A stretch of 64,000 nucleotides of DNA from NCBI GenBank assembly GCA_963575745.1, contig CAUYUJ010019948.1:329918-393917 (forward strand). The letters are read 5' to 3'. The position numbers and the translations under genes are program-made. Source of the DNA: Prorocentrum cordatum (Eukaryota; Sar; Dinophyceae; Prorocentrales; Prorocentraceae). The notes under the pieces are model-generated. The model made no database searches. It worked only from the letters and a program-made list of their open reading frames with translations, and was not told the DNA's origin. Every line of letters starts with the position of its first letter. Within the stretch, counting starts at the first letter, position 1. Of the stretch, positions 59,457 through 64,000 are shown in pieces.

Positions 59457-60887
59457 TTACTGGAGGGCCTCCTGAAAGCACTGAAAGATGGAGGCCTCCG
59501 CAGCTGTAGCTCGCCTCGCGAGCTCGGAAGGAAGACGGGCGGCCTGGAGAAGAAGGCGGCCGCTCTTTTCGTACCGTTTAACGGACTTGGCGCGGGCCCA
59601 GCACCCGCGCTTCTGAACAACTGCTAGACTGCGAGCGCGCACCAGCACGTCGTGACTGGGCGCTGAGTGACGGACTACGTGGGGGGTGAGGTACCCTACT
59701 TTGCCGAGGATAGAGCAACTATATTTCCGAAAAAGTGCTTCATACTTGGCCAGAGACAGGTGCGGGAAGACTAGCTGATCAGAAGAGGTGTCAGACTTAT
59801 GGCGCCTAGCCCACATCTCAAGCACGGAACCTACCCACTCACGGCCGACAGAGTCGAGTACTACAGTGTCATCGCTTTCACCAGTCTTTGTGGTCTCACC
59901 GAGGTCTGAGTTGCCAATGACAACAGCCCACTTGTTCTTTGACAATGAAGATGAGAGCTTTGAGGGCTGAACCAGGGAGCACCACCGCAGTTCGCATATC
60001 TCAGAAGGTCTCAGGTAGGCGTCTAGTTGGATGGCCAGGGCGACGGCAGCCTCGGTGTGTTTGTCCCTCAGGAAGACACTCATGAACAAATAGAAGACTG
60101 AGAGCGGCCACGGATGTCGAGAGGAGCCAGGGAACGTGCGGACCCAGCCCTTCATCGCCTCACGAGCCATCGAGAGGCGGGCGGACTTGGCGATGTCCGA
60201 CCGTGGGAAGAAAGTCAGATACCCCCAGAGTGTGTACCGTCCCTCAGCGGCATGTCGAGCATCACTCATGAGAACATTAAAGTACTTGCACATTTTCTGA
60301 TCGACAACGGACTCTGGAGCTTGTCTGAGGTCATCTGAGCGCGTCGCCCAGTCGAACAACTCACGAACTGCAGTCCCATATCGCTCCAGCGACGTCGAGG
60401 TGATCGAGCCGAAACGGGCAACACCTCCATCCACAGGGACGGGCGCCGTCGGCCCGAAGCACAGGTTGCGGCCCTTGATCGCCTCCACGAAACTAGAGAC
60501 GCGGGAGCGGCGGCCAGCGACCTTTCGGGCCTTTCCTCGAGCGGGCTGCCTGCTTCCTTGCTGCTTCGAGGTTGGAGTCCTGACCGAAGATGATGAAAGG
60601 CCGCAGGTGGTCAAACCTGCTCTCGAGGTCGGCTGAGTCGACGGCGCCAGCGAGCCCGAGGTCAGGCTCCGCTTGCAGCTGCTGCCGAGCTGGTCGGAGG
60701 CGCTCCCGGGCGCGCGAAGCCGGCCGTCGCGCAGCATCGCGAAGCCGGGCCTCCAGGTCCCCGCCGTCAGGCGGGTCTGAGCCGCCTCGGGCCCGCGCAG
60801 GCGCTGACATGCCCGCGGCCAGGGCCCATGCCTGGCAAAGACTGCGGGGGTAGGCTCCAGCACCTGCCGTACGATTGCGAGAAACAC
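59457..60887 (-). CDS. Tyrosine recombinase
   Basis: Open for 476 codons; the start is uncertain because the frame overlaps the preceding ORF (60493-60887) and has no well-placed ATG at its head. The N-terminal core-binding region contains TSTSLERYGTAVRELFDWAT. The catalytic set reads AYLRPSEICEL (Arg I, about residue 291), PHVVRHS (His-x-x-Arg, about 403), GCW (His/Trp position) and VKRYEKSG (Tyr nucleophile, about 437). All canonical residues are therefore present. In this class the recombinase integrates a circular cDNA. Overlap with the upstream ORF in another frame is usual for DIRS-like elements. Confidence 0.9.
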   Translation of the reverse strand: MFLAIVRQVLEPTPAVFARHGPWPRACQRLRGPEAAQTRLTAGTWRPGFAMLRDGRLRAPGSASDQLGSSCKRSLTSGSLAPSTQPTSRAGLTTCGLSSSSVRTPTSKQQGSRQPARGKARKVAGRRSRVSSFVEAIKGRNLCFGPTAPVPVDGGVARFGSITSTSLERYGTAVRELFDWATRSDDLRQAPESVVDQKMCKYFNVLMSDARHAAEGRYTLWGYLTFFPRSDIAKSARLSMAREAMKGWVRTFPGSSRHPWPLSVFYLFMSVFLRDKHTEAAVALAIQLDAYLRPSEICELRWCSLVQPSKLSSSLSKNKWAVVIGNSDLGETTKTGESDDTVVLDSVGREWVGSVLEMWARRHKSDTSSDQLVFPHLSLAKYEALFRKYSCSILGKVGYLTPHVVRHSAPSHDVLVRARSLAVVQKRGCWARAKSVKRYEKSGRLLLQAARLPSELARRATAAEASIFQCFQEALQ

Positions 60888-63800
60888 GAGCCCCAGATGG
60901 CAACGTCACGGTCTCGAACCCCCTGAGCTCAACATGTAAATGATCTCTGGAGCACACCGAAGCTAAAGAACTCAGGGCTGAAAGGTTAGTGAGAATCGCT
61001 GTCGGCTTCATGTGGGAGGCACCGTAACTAGAGTGCACCAAACACACGCGAACAACGTCAGGAAGGTCAGTAAGCTTTCGAACGGGGTCGAAGTCCCAAG
61101 GTCTGGAAAATCTCGGATTCTCAATGCTCCAGAAGACGCCGTTCCGCGAACACTCATAAGCAACACGGCAGCTGAACAACGCTAGAGCTACACCCACACG
61201 CTCCTTGTACGCGGCTTTCTCATAGTTGGCGATGCCATGACGAGCCCGAGACCACACACAACAAGGTGTCCCAAGATGTACATACCAGAAGCGCCCCTTT
61301 CGGATGTCCTCTAGGATGATGTTCTGGACCTTCGGGTCCAGGAGGTCATAGTGAGCCCCATCTTTGATGTCCATGCAGGGGTAAGTAGACAGGCCGAGCT
61401 CCTCGAACGCCTTGGAGAGCCCACCCTCGCCCGAGAACAGCTCCAAGAAGCCCTGGCCCTGCTGGGCCCGTCTCCGAAGTTGAGCGCGCCCAAGACGTAG
61501 AGGGGGACAGGCGGTCCGACTGGTCACCGAAGGTGTCGAAGTAGAAGGCGGACAGGACACTCGACGCAGAGAGGCTTCGATTTCCTCGGGAGGCTGCAAA
61601 CCCAGATGCTTGTCGCTCTCGGCCGCGGCGGGCGGATGCCCTGCGAGACCGAGTCCAGGAGGCAGGCTGCCCGCCTTAACTACAACGTTCAAAGAGGAGT
61701 AAGAGGGAGAAGATGATGTCATGTCTGTCGAACTCTGTTTGTTGTATCCTTTGTCGGGGGAGTTGTGTTCGAACCGACGAGATGGAGCGTCGGCCACGTT
61801 AAACTTCGTGTTGACATACCGCAGCCTCCAACGCATTCTACAACCGATTGTGTAGGCCGCAGCTCGCCGGCACTGTGCGTTCAGAGCTGCTGAGCGGCTG
61901 GACCGCCCCTTGTCCAGGCAGCCAACACATACCATGGAGTCCACGAGAGAAACTAGGCGGCGCCCGCAAATCTGGCGAACGCAACAGGCATGCCGCAGCC
62001 TCATGACTGCAGCGCGGGTCTCCTTCACGTTGATGTGTTCTCCAGGCCAGCGCCAGCGCCTCGCTGCCACCAGCTTGAAGCCCTCCGAGTCGAACCAGGA
62101 GGCGGGCAGCGGCGGCGCCAGGGGGCCAACCTGACCGAGGCACTCGGCGTCGAGATCGTCAGGGTCGGCAGGGCGCCGCCGCAGACGGCGAGGGCGAGGC
62201 CGATGAGGTCCGTCGAGGGCAGAGCCCTCCTCGGCCTTGCTCTGCAGCCACTGGCCGAAGGCCGTGGCAGGGGCGGAGCCAGCGTTCGGCTCGGCGGAGC
62301 GGCAGCGGGGCTCCACCTCGTGATCCAGCTGCGTCTCGTCTGCCTCCCTGTAGCCGCCCATCTCAGCGACATCGGCGGCCGAAGTCAGACCAACACGGGG
62401 GCCTCGGAGGTGCTGCCTGAAGCTCCACCTCTCCTTCCAGCGGAAGGCCGACTGCATCTCCTCGACCGTGGCCTTCTTGTACATCAGGCCGTACCCGTTG
62501 TCGGCAGAGTCGCTGGCGTAGACGTGCGGCACGTAGGGCGCCGCCAGGTCGACCTCAGCGAGCCAGACCAGCCCAGCGACCAACCTCATCTCGTGCATGA
62601 CCTCGCGCGGCAGAGGGGTCCGAACGCCCCAGGCGGTCTCGGCGAACCGGCACGTGGCTGAAAGCGCGGCGTACCCGGGCCTGGCCAGCATCAGCAGTGA
62701 TACAGCGTGGCCCAGCCAGACCTCCATGTGCTCTCCTCGCATCTTGCCACGACGCAGGAGAGCGCGGGTGGCCAAGTCAAAACGCCACACTCGGGAGGCC
62801 TTGTTGCGATGCTTCCCCTTCCTGAAGTCGATCTCAACACCCACGGTCTCGAGGTGGGTCACCACATCAGGGTAGGACCACGTGATAGGCAAACCAGATC
62901 GGTCAGCTTCGGCCTGCAGGGCAGAGCTCGCCTCACGAGCCAGAGAAGCGTCCCTGCCGAAGACGGTGATGTTGTCCACGTAGACGCTCCCCATGACCTT
63001 AGACTCATTCAAGTCAGGGGCGGGATGATGCTCCTTCAACATGGCAGGCGTCGGTAGAGACGACGAACGCAGCGCCCGCCCTGTCATAGCAGATACAGCC
63101 TCCTGCGCAAAGTACAGAGCCCAGGACCACCCCATGCAGCGCGCATGCACGGATACAAGACCATGTCGTCCTCCACGGAGACCATCGTGTTCAGATCGGG
63201 GTCCCAGAACGCCCCGACGTTGATGCCGCACGTGTCCCTGATCTCGGCGGCGGGCAGCGGGTCGTCGAAACCGAACCACTCCGCCAAGCCATCGATTGCG
63301 AAGTTGTAGAAGCAGTCCTCGACATCGGCCTCGTCCCCGCGGGGGTCCCAGCCTATCACACTGCCGACACCGTCGACGGACTTGCCACCCACGGAGAGGC
63401 CGAGGTCCGCAAGGGCCCCAGCTGAGCCGAATCTTGAAATCGGAGGGGCACGATGACACGAATTGGCCTGTCTGGCATCCACAATCATTCTAATATCACT
63501 TGGTTTCTTTTCACAAAGAAGAGGGCAGCACGAGCCCGGAGACGACGCCTGAAAGTTATCAGCCCTAGCTGATACAACACCCTGAAGAGTCGCCAACGCT
63601 CTGTCCGACTCGAGCGAAGCACAGGATCCCAGTAAGGACGAATAGGATCGGTGTGCTGACGCGTGAACTCCATCTCCCCCTCATCCTTCTCGATGCACAG
63701 TGCAGGGTTGCGGATCATGTCCGCGGGCAAAGGCGGCAAGAAGTTAGCCGCAGAGCGAGGTCGAGCGCGCCCCTTTGCGACCTTGAGCTTTGTCAGATCG

Positions 63801-64000
63801 AACGGCGCGAGGTTCTTCGGCTCCTGACAGTACAGGTCCTTAGAAGCCAGCAACTCGCGAGCGGCCCCCTCGGCCGTCAGGCCAGGCGGGGGGGGCCCCA
63901 CAGCGGCAACGCGCTCCGTGATGCTGTCCAAGATCCATTCCTGAACGGCAGCCGGGGCCCGAGATGACTGGCGAGCCTGGCAAACACTATCTGAATCCGG
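60493..64000 (-). pseudogene. Reverse transcriptase-RNase H-methyltransferase ORF
   Basis: Open to the window edge on the 5' side. Frame one (64000-63500) ends FRVLYQLGLITFRRRLRARA. After a shift in an A-rich run near 63510 comes IRMIVDARQANSCHRAPP and motif A EADVEDCFYNFAID. After a second shift near 63150 the main 988-codon frame follows: VSVHARCMGWSWALYFAQEA (motif B), GSVYVDNITVFG (motif C, VDN for the usual DD). RNase H: VYASDSADNGYGL, INVKETRAAV, LVDSMVCVG and VADAPSR. Methyltransferase-like: FLELFSGEGGLSKAFEELGL (about residue 670), VHLGTPCCVWSRARHG (Pro-Cys) and WSIENPRF. The two shifts may be decay or sequence error. Confidence 0.8.

Larger units (their letters stand above)
58946..64000 (-). 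mobile_element. Tyrosine-recombinase retroelement, partial
   Basis: Minus-strand element running off the right end of the window. Order: reverse transcriptase, RNase H, methyltransferase-like domain, overlapping tyrosine-recombinase frame, then repeats B1, A2 and B2. The proteins are DIRS-superfamily type, and the 3' repeat layout resembles the split direct repeats of Ngaro/PAT-like elements. The matching A1 repeat would lie beyond 64000. No target duplication is expected for this class. Confidence 0.8.

Noticed and set aside
1-64000. CRISPR arrays, rRNA, snRNA, hammerhead ribozymes
   Set aside because: No regularly spaced direct repeats with unique spacers, and no recognisable RNA core motifs were found by eye.

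Overview
The window looks like a repeat-dominated stretch of a dinoflagellate nuclear genome. This is inferred, not proven. The base composition is GC-rich, microsatellites and minisatellites are abundant, there is no bacterial gene organisation, and the proteins that can be recognised are almost all retroelement proteins. A LINE carries three tandem 17-mers resembling the 3' part of the dinoflagellate trans-spliced leader at its 5' end. No rRNA, tRNA, CRISPR array or complete ordinary housekeeping gene was recognised.

Layout. 1-2116: GC-rich DNA, a TCC microsatellite and a 103-bp tandem array. 2494-8640: a minus-strand coiled-coil/Q-rich gene split by LINE1 (plus, 3435-7909), with a 13-bp target duplication. 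8641-14700: no credible gene, several microsatellites and minisatellites. 14715-22015: a Penelope-like retroelement (plus, GIY-YIG nuclease plus reverse transcriptase) flanked on both sides by broken minus-strand coiled-coil/Cys-rich frames. 22016-28900: mostly empty, with two uncharacterised minus-strand reading regions (26527-28560). 28943-32205: GA repeat, hexanucleotide arrays, a 175-bp duplication with hairpins and a cluster of palindromes. 32351-40307: LINE2 (minus), whose first frame carries a ubiquitin-like C-terminal tail and which is interrupted by a small MITE-like element. 40325-49004: LINE3 (plus), into which a complete, young Ty1/copia element (42192-48086, minus) has inserted with a perfect 5-bp target duplication. 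49005-49470: a second LINE2-family fragment, again with the ubiquitin-like tail. 50400-52597: LINE4 (minus), same family as LINE3, ending in zinc fingers. 52740-58954: microsatellites and plus-strand exon-like reading regions of unrecognised genes. 58946-64000: a tyrosine-recombinase retroelement (minus, running off the window) with reverse transcriptase, RNase H, a methyltransferase-like domain, a recombinase, and a B1-A2-B2 arrangement resembling split direct repeats.

How the parts relate. Five retroelement classes or lineages are present and several are nested: copia in LINE3, a MITE in LINE2, LINE1 in an antisense gene. Only the copia gag-pol frame is wholly intact. The other elements are interrupted by frameshifts or stops, which could be decay or, in homopolymer runs, assembly error. 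The most notable signals are the spliced-leader-like repeats at the LINE1 5' boundary, the ubiquitin-like tail on LINE2-family ORFs, the membrane-spanning C-terminal extension of the copia polyprotein, the N-terminal GIY-YIG domain of the Penelope-like element, and the methyltransferase-bearing recombinase element.
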